Under the pieces are notes generated by a model, which saw only the letters and a list, made by a program, of their open reading frames with translations, did not search any database and was not told the DNA's origin. Below, one piece after another: positions 43,227 through 51,426 of a stretch of 64,000 nucleotides of DNA. How positions within the stretch are numbered: position 1 is the stretch's first letter; the number at the start of each line of letters is the position of its first letter. The stretch is from Kiritimatiellia bacterium. GTDB taxonomy: Bacteria > Verrucomicrobiota > Kiritimatiellia > RFP12 > DVOR01. The stretch covers positions 159,037 to 223,036 of the forward strand of contig JAFXKZ010000001.1 of NCBI GenBank assembly GCA_017531445.1, given 5' to 3'. Made by a program: the position numbers and the translations under genes.

Positions 43227-44225
43227 ATGGCACTGTTCGAATCTTACGAGCGTCGTATCAATCAGATTATGCCTGTCCTCGAAAAGTATGGCATCAAGTC
43301 CATCGAGGAATGCCGCGAAATTTGCAAGGCAAAAGGCTTCGACCCTTATGAAATCGCAGAGAATATTCAGAAGATCTGCTTTGAGAACGCCAAGTGGGCT
43401 TACGTGGTAGGCGCAGCAATTGCCATCAAGAAAGGCTGCACCAAGGCCGCTGATGCTGCTGAAGCTATTGGCGAAGGTCTTCAGGCATTCTGCATTCCCG
43501 GTTCTGTGGCAGACGACCGCAAGGTGGGTCTTGGTCATGGTAACCTCGGCGCGATGTTGCTTCGCGAAGAGACCAAGTGCTTCTGCTTCCTCGCAGGACA
43601 CGAATCCTTCGCTGCTGCAGAAGGCGCCATTGGTATCGCCATGAAGGCCAACAAAGTGCGCAAAGAACCCCTGAAGGTCTGCTTGAACGGCTTGGGTAAG
43701 GATGCTGCATACATCATCAGCCGTATCAATGGTTTCACCTATGTGGAAACTGAATTTGACTACTTCACCGGCAAACTCAACATCATCAAGGAGATTCCTT
43801 TCTCCGATGGCCCGCGCTCCAAAGTGCGTTGCTACGGTTCTGATGACGTGCGTGAAGGTGTGGCAGTGATGTGGCAGGAAGGTGTGGATGTCTCCATCAC
43901 CGGTAACTCCACCAACCCCACGCGCTTCCAGCATCCCGTTGCAGGAACCTACAAGAAGGAATGTATCCTCGCCGGAAAGAAGTACTTCTCCGTGGCTTCC
44001 GGTGGCGGTACCGGCCGTACGTTGCACCCCGATAACATGGCTGCAGGCCCTGCTTCTTACGGCATGACCGACACCATGGGCCGTATGCACTCTGATGCTC
44101 AGTTCGCCGGTTCGTCCTCCGTTCCTGCGCACGTGGAAATGATGGGTCTTATCGGTGCAGGCAACAACCCGATGGTCGGCATGACCGTGGCTGTGGCTGT
44201 GGCTATCGAAGAAGCCAGCAAGTAA
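43227..44225 (+). CDS. GGGtGRT protein (uncharacterised family)
   Basis: The 332-residue protein contains the family-naming motif SVASGGGTGRTLHPDN near residue 252. Other conserved-looking parts are VVGAAIAIKKGC, GSVADDRKVGLGHGNLGAMLL, FAAAEGAIG and the Cys-rich TKCFCFLAGHESF. There is no signal peptide and no membrane segment. No enzymatic activity is known to me. It starts 13 bp after the NifU-like gene with an AAGGAGG site and both end at a strong terminator, so they form a dedicated two-gene operon. A role in metal-cluster handling is inferred from the partner only. Confidence 0.85.
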   Translation: MALFESYERRINQIMPVLEKYGIKSIEECREICKAKGFDPYEIAENIQKICFENAKWAYVVGAAIAIKKGCTKAADAAEAIGEGLQAFCIPGSVADDRKVGLGHGNLGAMLLREETKCFCFLAGHESFAAAEGAIGIAMKANKVRKEPLKVCLNGLGKDAAYIISRINGFTYVETEFDYFTGKLNIIKEIPFSDGPRSKVRCYGSDDVREGVAVMWQEGVDVSITGNSTNPTRFQHPVAGTYKKECILAGKKYFSVASGGGTGRTLHPDNMAAGPASYGMTDTMGRMHSDAQFAGSSSVPAHVEMMGLIGAGNNPMVGMTVAVAVAIEEASK

Positions 44226-44251
44226 GCGTTAGCGCACTTGCGTATGACAGG

Positions 44252-44291
44252 AAAGCGTCGTCTCTTGTGAGGCGACGCTTTCTTTTGTTTT
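44252..44291 (+). terminator. Rho-independent terminator of the GGGtGRT operon
   Basis: AAAGCGTCG (44252-44260) pairs with CGACGCTTT (44273-44281), extended inside by TCTC/GAGG with a TTGT loop, and is followed by CTTTTGTTTT. Confidence 0.92.
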
Positions 44292-44337
44292 CCCGGAAAA
44301 GTGTCCGAGAGTGGCTGATAAAATACGTTAGGTGAGG

Positions 44338-45861
44338 TTATGGTCGGGGGATTAAATCGCAGACAATTTCAACGTCTTCTGCGGTTTCACGGCTGAAGGC
44401 GCGGCGTGAAGCGAAGAATGGAAACGGCAGTCTTTTGACGCAACTGTGCTCCATAATGAATGCGGCGTGTGAGCTGAAAAGGTGACGTAATTGGGCAAGT
44501 GCAAGCTGCAATGCGAGGCGCATGAAATCGAAAGGTTGTGGTAAATGCGTTTGAAACGCGATGAGGGTGACCTTCAGTTTCGGCTTGTTCGGACGTCGGG
44601 TTTCACTTTTGATGGGGGCATTGTCTACCCATTGCGCCGTTGCTTCTGATGCGTTCAGAGTGTGATTTTCACCTGTAAACGCGTGTTGATTCGGAGTGTT
44701 GGATGCTCTCTTCAAGCGGTTTGGGCTGCTGTTGCTGTCTGCAATTTCACTTGTTTGCCGGGTATCTGATATGCGGTTTCGCTTCGCTTGTGTTTGCGCT
44801 TCACCGATTTCAGGGCGTGGGGCAGAGAGAATCTGAAGCGAGGCTGAAGACAATCGCGTTTGCCAAAGGGCACATTCGGCTTCGGTTCTGGCAAGGATGG
44901 TCAGGTGGGTGAGGCCTTGCGTGAATGTGGCAAGGTCGATTTTCCGCGGCGGCACCCAAGGGAGTTCATTCCGCAAGAGGAGCTCTCCGGTACGGGCATG
45001 GCGGAATCCAAGCGCCATCAATCGGGCGATTGATTTGCGTCCATGTATCCAATAGAGTCCCTGTTGTACGCGCCGGAGCAACCGTGCGACCGGGAGCGTC
45101 TTGGGTAAATGACGTTGAAGACTCCAGAGATAGTTACGCACATCGTAGTAGATAATCCAGTCGACAGGTTTGCTTTCCAGCTCCGGATGATGGATAACCG
45201 AAGCGGGCGTTACGAAGCATTTGTAGCCGGCGCGTCCGAGACGGCAGCACCATTCCCAGTCGTCGCAATGGATGAATATCGGCTCAAATGCTCCACAAGT
45301 GCGGATAACTTCCGGACGGGTGAGAAGCGATGTTGCCGCAAGGTAATGGACTTCATAGGCTTTTGAGTCGGCAACAACCTCAAAGGGCTTTCCCACGTGA
45401 TACGAACGGTAACGACCGGTGTATGGGCAAAGTCGTCCGCCTGCAGAGGTGATGATGTCGCGGTGTGTGATGCCGAGCTGGACACTTCCAAGGGCACCCG
45501 GCCGACAACCTTCCGCTTCAAGGCGAAGAAACTCGGCGCATAATTCCGGCAAGGTTTGGGGATTAAGCACGACATCATCATCCAGAAGCCAAATGAAATC
45601 GCAGGGCATTTCCGCAGCCTGTAGCATTCCGTTGCGAAAAGCTCCCGCCCCTCCCAGGTTTTGATTCAGACGGATGACGTGGCAGTCTCCGGACGAGAGT
45701 GCGGCGAATTTCGCAGAAAGTTCCAGCGGATTGCCGTTGTCGATCAGAAGAAATGTGAGCGTAATCGTTGCCGGGCAGTGCTGACGCAGAAACGCCACAA
45801 GGCCGATGGCATCGGTGCGTCCAAACGCCGGAAGGATGGCTACTACGCGAATCGGACTCAT
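44338..45861 (-). CDS. Family 2 glycosyltransferase with low-complexity tail
   Basis: The first 300 or so residues of this 507-residue protein are a GT-A glycosyltransferase. They show VVAILPAFGRTDAI, LLIDNGNP, RLNQNLGGAGAFRNGM and the metal-binding LLDDDVVLNP, then FIHCDDWEWCCRLGRAGYK, as in GlfT/RfbF-like rhamnosyl- or galactofuranosyltransferases. The last 200 residues are Ser/Asn/Thr/Arg-rich and of unknown role, and end in a hydrophobic-amphipathic stretch. ATG 45861 has GAGGAA eight bases upstream. It closes the four-gene polymer cluster that starts with tagD. Confidence 0.85.
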   Translation of the reverse strand: MSPIRVVAILPAFGRTDAIGLVAFLRQHCPATITLTFLLIDNGNPLELSAKFAALSSGDCHVIRLNQNLGGAGAFRNGMLQAAEMPCDFIWLLDDDVVLNPQTLPELCAEFLRLEAEGCRPGALGSVQLGITHRDIITSAGGRLCPYTGRYRSYHVGKPFEVVADSKAYEVHYLAATSLLTRPEVIRTCGAFEPIFIHCDDWEWCCRLGRAGYKCFVTPASVIHHPELESKPVDWIIYYDVRNYLWSLQRHLPKTLPVARLLRRVQQGLYWIHGRKSIARLMALGFRHARTGELLLRNELPWVPPRKIDLATFTQGLTHLTILARTEAECALWQTRLSSASLQILSAPRPEIGEAQTQAKRNRISDTRQTSEIADSNSSPNRLKRASNTPNQHAFTGENHTLNASEATAQWVDNAPIKSETRRPNKPKLKVTLIAFQTHLPQPFDFMRLALQLALAQLRHLFSSHAAFIMEHSCVKRLPFPFFASRRAFSRETAEDVEIVCDLIPRP

Positions 45862-45877
45862 CACTTGCTTCCTCACT

Positions 45878-47104
45878 TTACGAAGTTAATGCCGCATTTA
45901 CAATCGTTGCTGCACGTGCTGCGGCGTGACCATCGTCGTAAGAACCGCAAGCAGACAGATGGGTTTCAAGCCGCTTCCGGTGCAAATCCGGATCGAATGT
46001 CAAGACGTGTTGCTCCAAAGTTTCATTGGAGGAGCAGACCGGACACGGCCACTGCTCCGGCGGAAGTGCAAAGGCGCGTTCATCCTGTTGGTAGTGTTCC
46101 AGGTCGGTAGCGTAGATGAATGAGGGTCGCCCGGTGAGCGCAAAATCCCATAAACAGGAGGAATAATCGGTGAGAAGAGCATCGGTTGCGGCGAGCAACT
46201 CGCTCATGTCTTCATAGGATGACGCATCAATCATGTCGCTTGAAGCGCCGGAAGAAGGGACGAAATAATGATTGCGATAAAGCAGTTTCCAGTGTCCGCC
46301 GAACCGGATATTGAGAGCCTTTAAGAAACGTTTGACGTCCAGATCAAAGAAATGTTCGCACTTATCTTCCCGGAAGGTGGGTGCATAAAGCGCGATTTTG
46401 TCATCGGTTTTCAAGCCGAAGTGTTTGCGGATGACCTCCCGAAATGGGCGCATATCGGCAAAAAAGAGGTCGTTCCGCGCCATGCCGATGGGGCGAAAGA
46501 CGCCCGGATCAAACCCAAACGACGCGCAGACATCCTCTGTGAAAAAACGGCTTCCTGAGAAGTAATGGTGGGGTTGTACATTGACTGCTGCAAAGTTTTT
46601 GGCCTGAGCCGGATGGTCGAAGCGGCAATATTTCGGCCCGATATGCTTGTAGTTCATGCCGCCATGCCAGGCATTCATCACGATTTGTCCCCGGCGCAGC
46701 CGCACACTTGCCGGGAGTGCGTCACTGATAAGAATCGCTTTTGACGTAAATTGATGCCACCAATGCGGCAGGGTATTAAGCTTTACCACACGGATGCCAC
46801 GTGCGCAAAGTGCTGCCACTGCATCGGGAAACGGCGTAATCCATACCACCTTTGCCGCAGGATTGCTATGCAGGACGGCTTCGACAATATACTTGAGATT
46901 GCATCCATATCCGCGTCGTGCGTGAAGATAAACGGCAAGTTTGTTGCGCTGAATCGGCAGAAAGAAGAAAAAACATTGCCCAAAGCGCAAACACCGTGCA
47001 CCCCACAACCGCACGTAGGCCTTCACAGCAAGTTGCACCCTTGCAGTAAGTGTCTTTTCCCTTTGAGGGATTGAGGCGGGCAACAGTTTGGCAGAGGGTG
47101 TCAT
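45878..47104 (-). CDS. CDP-glycerol glycerophosphotransferase family protein
   Basis: The 408-residue protein has the TagB/TagF-type GT-B fold: MNAWHGGMNYKHIGPKY for the first catalytic His, APTFREDK, the DYSSCLWDFALTGRPSFIYATDLEHY acceptor/donor block and a C-terminal helix. Such enzymes transfer glycerol phosphate from CDP-glycerol to a membrane-linked acceptor or growing chain. The N-terminus holds a short hydrophobic, basic stretch that could bind the inner membrane face. It is one of two such domains in the cluster and may be the primer or the chain extender. No purine-rich ribosome site is visible. Confidence 0.88.
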   Translation of the reverse strand: MTPSAKLLPASIPQREKTLTARVQLAVKAYVRLWGARCLRFGQCFFFFLPIQRNKLAVYLHARRGYGCNLKYIVEAVLHSNPAAKVVWITPFPDAVAALCARGIRVVKLNTLPHWWHQFTSKAILISDALPASVRLRRGQIVMNAWHGGMNYKHIGPKYCRFDHPAQAKNFAAVNVQPHHYFSGSRFFTEDVCASFGFDPGVFRPIGMARNDLFFADMRPFREVIRKHFGLKTDDKIALYAPTFREDKCEHFFDLDVKRFLKALNIRFGGHWKLLYRNHYFVPSSGASSDMIDASSYEDMSELLAATDALLTDYSSCLWDFALTGRPSFIYATDLEHYQQDERAFALPPEQWPCPVCSSNETLEQHVLTFDPDLHRKRLETHLSACGSYDDGHAAARAATIVNAALTS

Positions 47105-47125
47105 TATAAAAGGAAGGTGTGTGGT

Positions 47126-49585
47126 TCAGGCGGTGGCAGCTGCTGCCAAAAGTTCCTCGAATGCCCGGCGGTTCTCGCGGTTGTAGGCGGCATAATCCAC
47201 GTGCATGGGGCGGATTTCACCTTTGAGAAGTCGGGTCATTCCCTGATAAAGCCCAGCTTCACTGTTCTCTACCAACGTGCCGCCATACGCCTGCATGAAG
47301 AGACGCGGCCCTACGATATCGGTGGAGATGACGGGCAATCCCAGAATATCAGCCTCTGCCAAGACAAGTCCGAAGCCTTCGTAGAAGGAGCTCAGCACAA
47401 AGCCATCGCAAGCTTTCACAAAGGGGAACGGGTTGCTGACACGCAGGATAAGGACAACATTTTGCTGTAATCCTTTGGCTTGGATATGGGCAATCAGTTT
47501 CTGATAGTAGCCCTGATAGACATTGCCGCCAATGATGAAAAGCATTGCCGATGGGGTGTGCTCCACGAGCCGGGCAAAGGCATCAATCAGTCGCAGATGC
47601 CCTTTTTCCGGGGAGAAACGTCCCACGCTGACGAACTTTTTCCGCGAAGCATCGTTCAGAATCTCCTGAATCTGCTCAAGGGTATGCGTGGATTCTGTTT
47701 CCGGATCAAAGACCGGATCGGCGAGTGATTTGCGCAGAACCGTTTGGTCGTCAATGAAATTACGGACAATCTGAACGGGCTTCTCTGCTGGCATGAACGT
47801 GCGCGTCGGCTCAATGAGATCCCGTGTGACGGCGATAACATTGTCGTAGGCCGCGTAGGCATAGCGCAGTACATCTTCTCGCTGATTCCCGCGTTTTCTG
47901 ATTTCATCGCACATATTGGAATGGACATAAATGAGCCGTTTGCAGGGGAATTGTGCGAACCAGAGAATCATTTCGTTCTCATATCCGGAAAAGTGGAGTG
48001 CGGTATGAATGGTGGACGCGCCGCACGTACGCAGAAGCTCCTGATGAAAACGCCGTTTGAAGTGACGCAGGAAGCAGGGCGTCTTCAGGAGCCCGAGCTT
48101 AAAGAAGCCGCGCAACAGGCGTTCAACAAAGGTGAGATTGAAATCGCCGTGGTGCATCAGATAGGTGACCCCTTCAGGCAGAGCCGTCAATTGCGAGGCA
48201 TAGGCGGCCACCTTCACATAGTCTGCAAGAATGATGTAATTCCGGCGGCTGCGGTCAAGACTGTTGAGCAGATTAAAAAGTGCTGTGGTGATGCCATTCG
48301 GGGCAAGGTTGCCGGAATAGAGAAGCACATTCTCTTTACCATTATTGGGGAAGGGGGCTTCTTCAAGTGTTTTTTCGCCGAGAAACACGTGCCGGCAGAG
48401 GGATTTTGTCGCATCGGCATGGTCATAGGGGCAAAACGTTTCAAGGAAGGCTGCATCGTCATAGGTCTTGGGGGAGCGGCAGGCTTCCAGAAGCGCGGCG
48501 ATCGTCTCTACCTGTGGGAAAGGCAAGGTGTCCATCGGGAAATAGAGCCCCCGGTCGCGAAGATACTCGTCTTTGTCGTAGGTGAAGAGCACAATCTTCT
48601 TTTGCGAACAGGCAAAATCAAAGAAGACGCTGCTGTAGTCGGTGATGAGCACATCGGCGGCAGTCAGCACTTCATAGGTTTCACAGTCGTCCGGGAAGGG
48701 CTTGATGTGCTTAAACGCATCGAATGAAAGGCTGCTGCGGGTGATAGGGTGAAGATTGACGAGCAGGCATTCGTCATCGGTGAGACGCTTATCCAATTCG
48801 TAGAGGTGATAAAGCAAATAGATATCGCTTTGTGACGTTTCCCCCTTAATGAACGACCCCCGGTAGGTGGGCAGATAGGCATAGACACGTTTGCCCTCCA
48901 GTGCGAGTGCTGCTTTGACCCCGGGCGCATGAACGTTGCAATGGAAAAAGACCGCGTTGCGTGGGTATCCGCCGAAAAGCCGCTTGCCTTTCGCAAGATT
49001 ATCGAGCATATAATCCTGGCGTAATACACGGTCGGTATGGGCATTCGGGCAGAGCAGATAGTCGGCAGCAAGAAAATTTTTCTGGACGTTGCCAATGAAG
49101 TGTGCTTGGCCGACGACCTGTTTGCCCAGCGTTTTCAACGGTGTCCCATGCCACGTATTAAGGTAAACTTGTCCCGGCTTTTTGATGAAAAAGGGCATAA
49201 ACGTGTTGTCGTTAACCAGGTAATGCGCCGAGGCGAGCACACGATAGTAGCGATCGCTTTTGAAAGGGCACAGGTTGATTCGGGTCAGCCCGTAACGTGC
49301 AAGTTTCGCCCGGACGCGTGTTATTTGCGAGGGAATGACCGAGAGATAGAGGGTGAACGCACGGTAGGCTTCATCACTTGCCAACTGCTGTGCGATTCTG
49401 AAAATAATGCCTTCAAACTGTCTTCCGTGCTGCGATTCCAGAAGAATCGTGTGAGGTTCGATGGGAAGCGTGTCGTAATAGCGGATATACCGATGCTGGA
49501 GCCGCCACGCCGGATCGCTCATTTTCTTGATCGCTTTCATCAAACATGCGGTATATTTATTGAAACGTGCGATGAGTTTACCCAT
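47126..49585 (-). CDS. Glycerophosphotransferase - GT4 glycosyltransferase fusion
   Basis: The 819-residue chain joins two transferases. Residues about 70-440 are a CDP-glycerol glycerophosphotransferase, with YLNTWHGTPLKTLGK, AYLPTYRGSF and ITDYSSVFFDFACSQKKIVLFTYD. Residues about 455-819 are a family 4 glycosyltransferase, with SVGRFSPEKGHLRLIDAFARL and the donor-binding SSFYEGFGLVLAEADILGLPVI. One enzyme could therefore add both glycerol phosphate and a sugar to the polymer. ATG 49585 is chosen over a longer open frame as AGGAG lies 11 bases upstream. It follows tagD by 74 bp and precedes the second glycerophosphotransferase by 21 bp. Confidence 0.88.
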   Translation of the reverse strand: MGKLIARFNKYTACLMKAIKKMSDPAWRLQHRYIRYYDTLPIEPHTILLESQHGRQFEGIIFRIAQQLASDEAYRAFTLYLSVIPSQITRVRAKLARYGLTRINLCPFKSDRYYRVLASAHYLVNDNTFMPFFIKKPGQVYLNTWHGTPLKTLGKQVVGQAHFIGNVQKNFLAADYLLCPNAHTDRVLRQDYMLDNLAKGKRLFGGYPRNAVFFHCNVHAPGVKAALALEGKRVYAYLPTYRGSFIKGETSQSDIYLLYHLYELDKRLTDDECLLVNLHPITRSSLSFDAFKHIKPFPDDCETYEVLTAADVLITDYSSVFFDFACSQKKIVLFTYDKDEYLRDRGLYFPMDTLPFPQVETIAALLEACRSPKTYDDAAFLETFCPYDHADATKSLCRHVFLGEKTLEEAPFPNNGKENVLLYSGNLAPNGITTALFNLLNSLDRSRRNYIILADYVKVAAYASQLTALPEGVTYLMHHGDFNLTFVERLLRGFFKLGLLKTPCFLRHFKRRFHQELLRTCGASTIHTALHFSGYENEMILWFAQFPCKRLIYVHSNMCDEIRKRGNQREDVLRYAYAAYDNVIAVTRDLIEPTRTFMPAEKPVQIVRNFIDDQTVLRKSLADPVFDPETESTHTLEQIQEILNDASRKKFVSVGRFSPEKGHLRLIDAFARLVEHTPSAMLFIIGGNVYQGYYQKLIAHIQAKGLQQNVVLILRVSNPFPFVKACDGFVLSSFYEGFGLVLAEADILGLPVISTDIVGPRLFMQAYGGTLVENSEAGLYQGMTRLLKGEIRPMHVDYAAYNRENRRAFEELLAAAATA

Positions 49586-49659
49586 GGCAGAAACGACTCC
49601 TAGGGAAAATACGGTTGCAGATACGCGAAGTAATCCGTCGGCACACGGTGTCGCCGGAA

Positions 49660-50049
49660 TCAGGATTTGAGATCGGCTTTGATCTGTGTGGTTGAGATTT
49701 CCGGTGTGCGTGGCAAATACACCACTTCGCACTGATCTTTGAGAAAGTCAAACTTTCCTTTCCAGTCATCGCCCATTACAAAGGTATCCACCTTGTAAAG
49801 CTGCACGTCTTCGGTCTTTTGCTCCCAATTGTTTTCAGGAATCACCAAGTCCACACAGCGAAGAGCTTCCAGCATCTTTTTGCGCTTTTCATACGAAAAG
49901 TAGCACTTTTTCTGTTTGCTGTTCCAATTGAACTCATCGGTGGAAAGCGCGACGATCAGATAATCTCCCAGTGCGCGGGCCCGCTGAAGCAGATTGATAT
50001 GTCCATAATGCAGCAAATCATAAGTGCCGTAGGTAATGACGCGTTTCAT
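49660..50049 (-). CDS. tagD: Glycerol-3-phosphate cytidylyltransferase
   Basis: The 129-residue nucleotidyltransferase makes CDP-glycerol from CTP and glycerol 3-phosphate. It begins MKRVITYGTYDLLHYGHINLL with the HxGH motif, contains FVMGDDWKGKFDFLKD and ends with the RTPEISTTQIK signature equivalent to RTxGISTT. Its length equals that of B. subtilis TagD. GGAGA lies nine bases before ATG 50049. It is the first gene of the surface-polymer cluster and supplies the donor for both downstream glycerophosphotransferases. Confidence 0.95.
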   Translation of the reverse strand: MKRVITYGTYDLLHYGHINLLQRARALGDYLIVALSTDEFNWNSKQKKCYFSYEKRKKMLEALRCVDLVIPENNWEQKTEDVQLYKVDTFVMGDDWKGKFDFLKDQCEVVYLPRTPEISTTQIKADLKS

Positions 50050-50252
50050 AGAAACTGTTCTCCAAATCCAATACTGAAATCGCTCTACAGTATAGCATAT
50101 TACACCCTTGAATGGTGGCTCGCTCACCGCTTTACGCACGCGCTCCGGGCATATAAAGTGTACGTATGCAGTAATGGCGGTTTCAACCCTGCGTCCCCAT
50201 GCGCGGTCCCCTTGCCGCGGCTCTGTCCGGCATACGGTCGGTAACGGCAGTT

Positions 50253-50333
50253 GAAGATGGGCGATAGTGACGCGCATTATCGCCCATCTTGACGCTGAAC
50301 GTCGCCGATGTTGACGTGCAACTTCGCCCACAG
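50253..50333. repeat. 22-bp core array F
   Basis: The array lies in the 461-bp gap between the divergent tagD and purC. AAGATGGGCG (50254-50263) and CGCCCATCTT (50281-50290) are 17 bp apart, then CGCCGATGTT at 50303 and a partial CGCCCACAG at 50325 follow, each 22 bp on. The AAGAT/ATCTT pair is the same compensated variant as in the second module of array E. Confidence 0.9.
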
Positions 50334-50445
50334 TGTTTTCCGGTGTCGGCAACGCCGAATACGCATGCCTATTTCAGACAAGCCTACGTGTCTGAAAGGC
50401 GCACTTCAAGCGCATCGGAATCGGCGGCCTTTTCGTGCGAATGAC

Positions 50446-50474
50446 TTGCAATATACGCGTATTTTAGAGATAAT
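50446..50474 (+). promoter_or_regulatory. Candidate purC promoter
   Basis: TTGCAA (50446-50451) and GATAAT (50469-50474) are 17 bp apart, 36 bp before the purC ATG. Nothing else in the gap besides array F is supportable. No PUR box was recognised. Confidence 0.6.
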
Positions 50475-50510
50475 AGAGGGCGTTTATTGCAGTTGAAAAA
50501 GGAGCAACCG

Positions 50511-51425
50511 ATGAAATTTGACAAGCGTGGTGCGCTGATGGAAGTGGATGTCCCGGGAATGGATAAAATCCAGGGTAAAGTGCGTGACATCTATGACCTC
50601 GGTGACAAGATTCTGATTGTGGTGACCGACCGTCTGAGTGCTTTTGACGTTATTATGGATGATGGTGTGCCCGGAAAAGGCAAGGTGCTCAACAGTATCT
50701 CCACCTTCTGGTTCCGTAAACTGGGGCATCTTTGCCCGACGCATCTCATCTCTGCCGAGGTGAAAGACTATCCGGCTCCGTTCAACGAAATGCCGGAGTT
50801 GCAAGGGCGTTCCATGCTGGTGAAGAAGTTGAAAGTGGTGCCGTATGAGTGCATCGTGCGCGGTTATCTCACAGGCAGCGGTTGGGCTGAATACAAGAAG
50901 CAGGGCACGGTGAACGGACAGCCGCTCCGTGCAGGTTATCAAAATGCTTCCAAACTCGATGAAGTGCTCTTCACGCCCACCACAAAAGCCGCCATCGGTG
51001 ATCATGATATGGCAGTGACCGTGGAAGAGATGACCAAGGATGTGGGTGAAGCACTTGCCACGCAGCTTCGCGATCTTTCGATTGCGCTCTATTCCGAAGC
51101 TGCCAAACACGCCGAAAGCCGTGGGATTATCCTGGCAGATACCAAGTTTGAATTCGGTTTGGATGAGAACGGCACGGTAGTGCTGGCGGATGAGGCTCTG
51201 ACGCCGGATTCATCGCGTTTCTGGGCGAAGGATACCTATGCGGTGGGCAGCAATCCTCCGAGCATGGATAAACAATTCGTGCGCGATTGGCTTGATGCCA
51301 TCCATTTCAATCATCAACCGCCCGCACCGCCCTTGCCGGATGAAGTGATTGCCAAGACGCAAGCGATCTATGCCGAATGCTATGCACGTCTTACAGAAGG
51401 CGAAGCATGTGCGCCGGTGCTTTGA
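50511..51425 (+). CDS. purC: SAICAR synthase
   Basis: PurC ligates aspartate to CAIR with ATP in purine synthesis. The 304-residue protein has KVRDIYDLGDKILIVVTDRLSAFD at the N-terminus, VVPYECIVRGYLTGSGWAEYKK in the middle and LADTKFEFGL and LADEALTPDSSRFW near the C-terminus. It belongs to the longer (about 300 aa) branch. ATG 50511 has an AAGGAG site six bases upstream. It is the first gene of the purC-GH20-tilS run; the next gene starts one base after its stop. Confidence 0.97.
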   Translation: MKFDKRGALMEVDVPGMDKIQGKVRDIYDLGDKILIVVTDRLSAFDVIMDDGVPGKGKVLNSISTFWFRKLGHLCPTHLISAEVKDYPAPFNEMPELQGRSMLVKKLKVVPYECIVRGYLTGSGWAEYKKQGTVNGQPLRAGYQNASKLDEVLFTPTTKAAIGDHDMAVTVEEMTKDVGEALATQLRDLSIALYSEAAKHAESRGIILADTKFEFGLDENGTVVLADEALTPDSSRFWAKDTYAVGSNPPSMDKQFVRDWLDAIHFNHQPPAPPLPDEVIAKTQAIYAECYARLTEGEACAPVL

Positions 51426-51426
51426 G

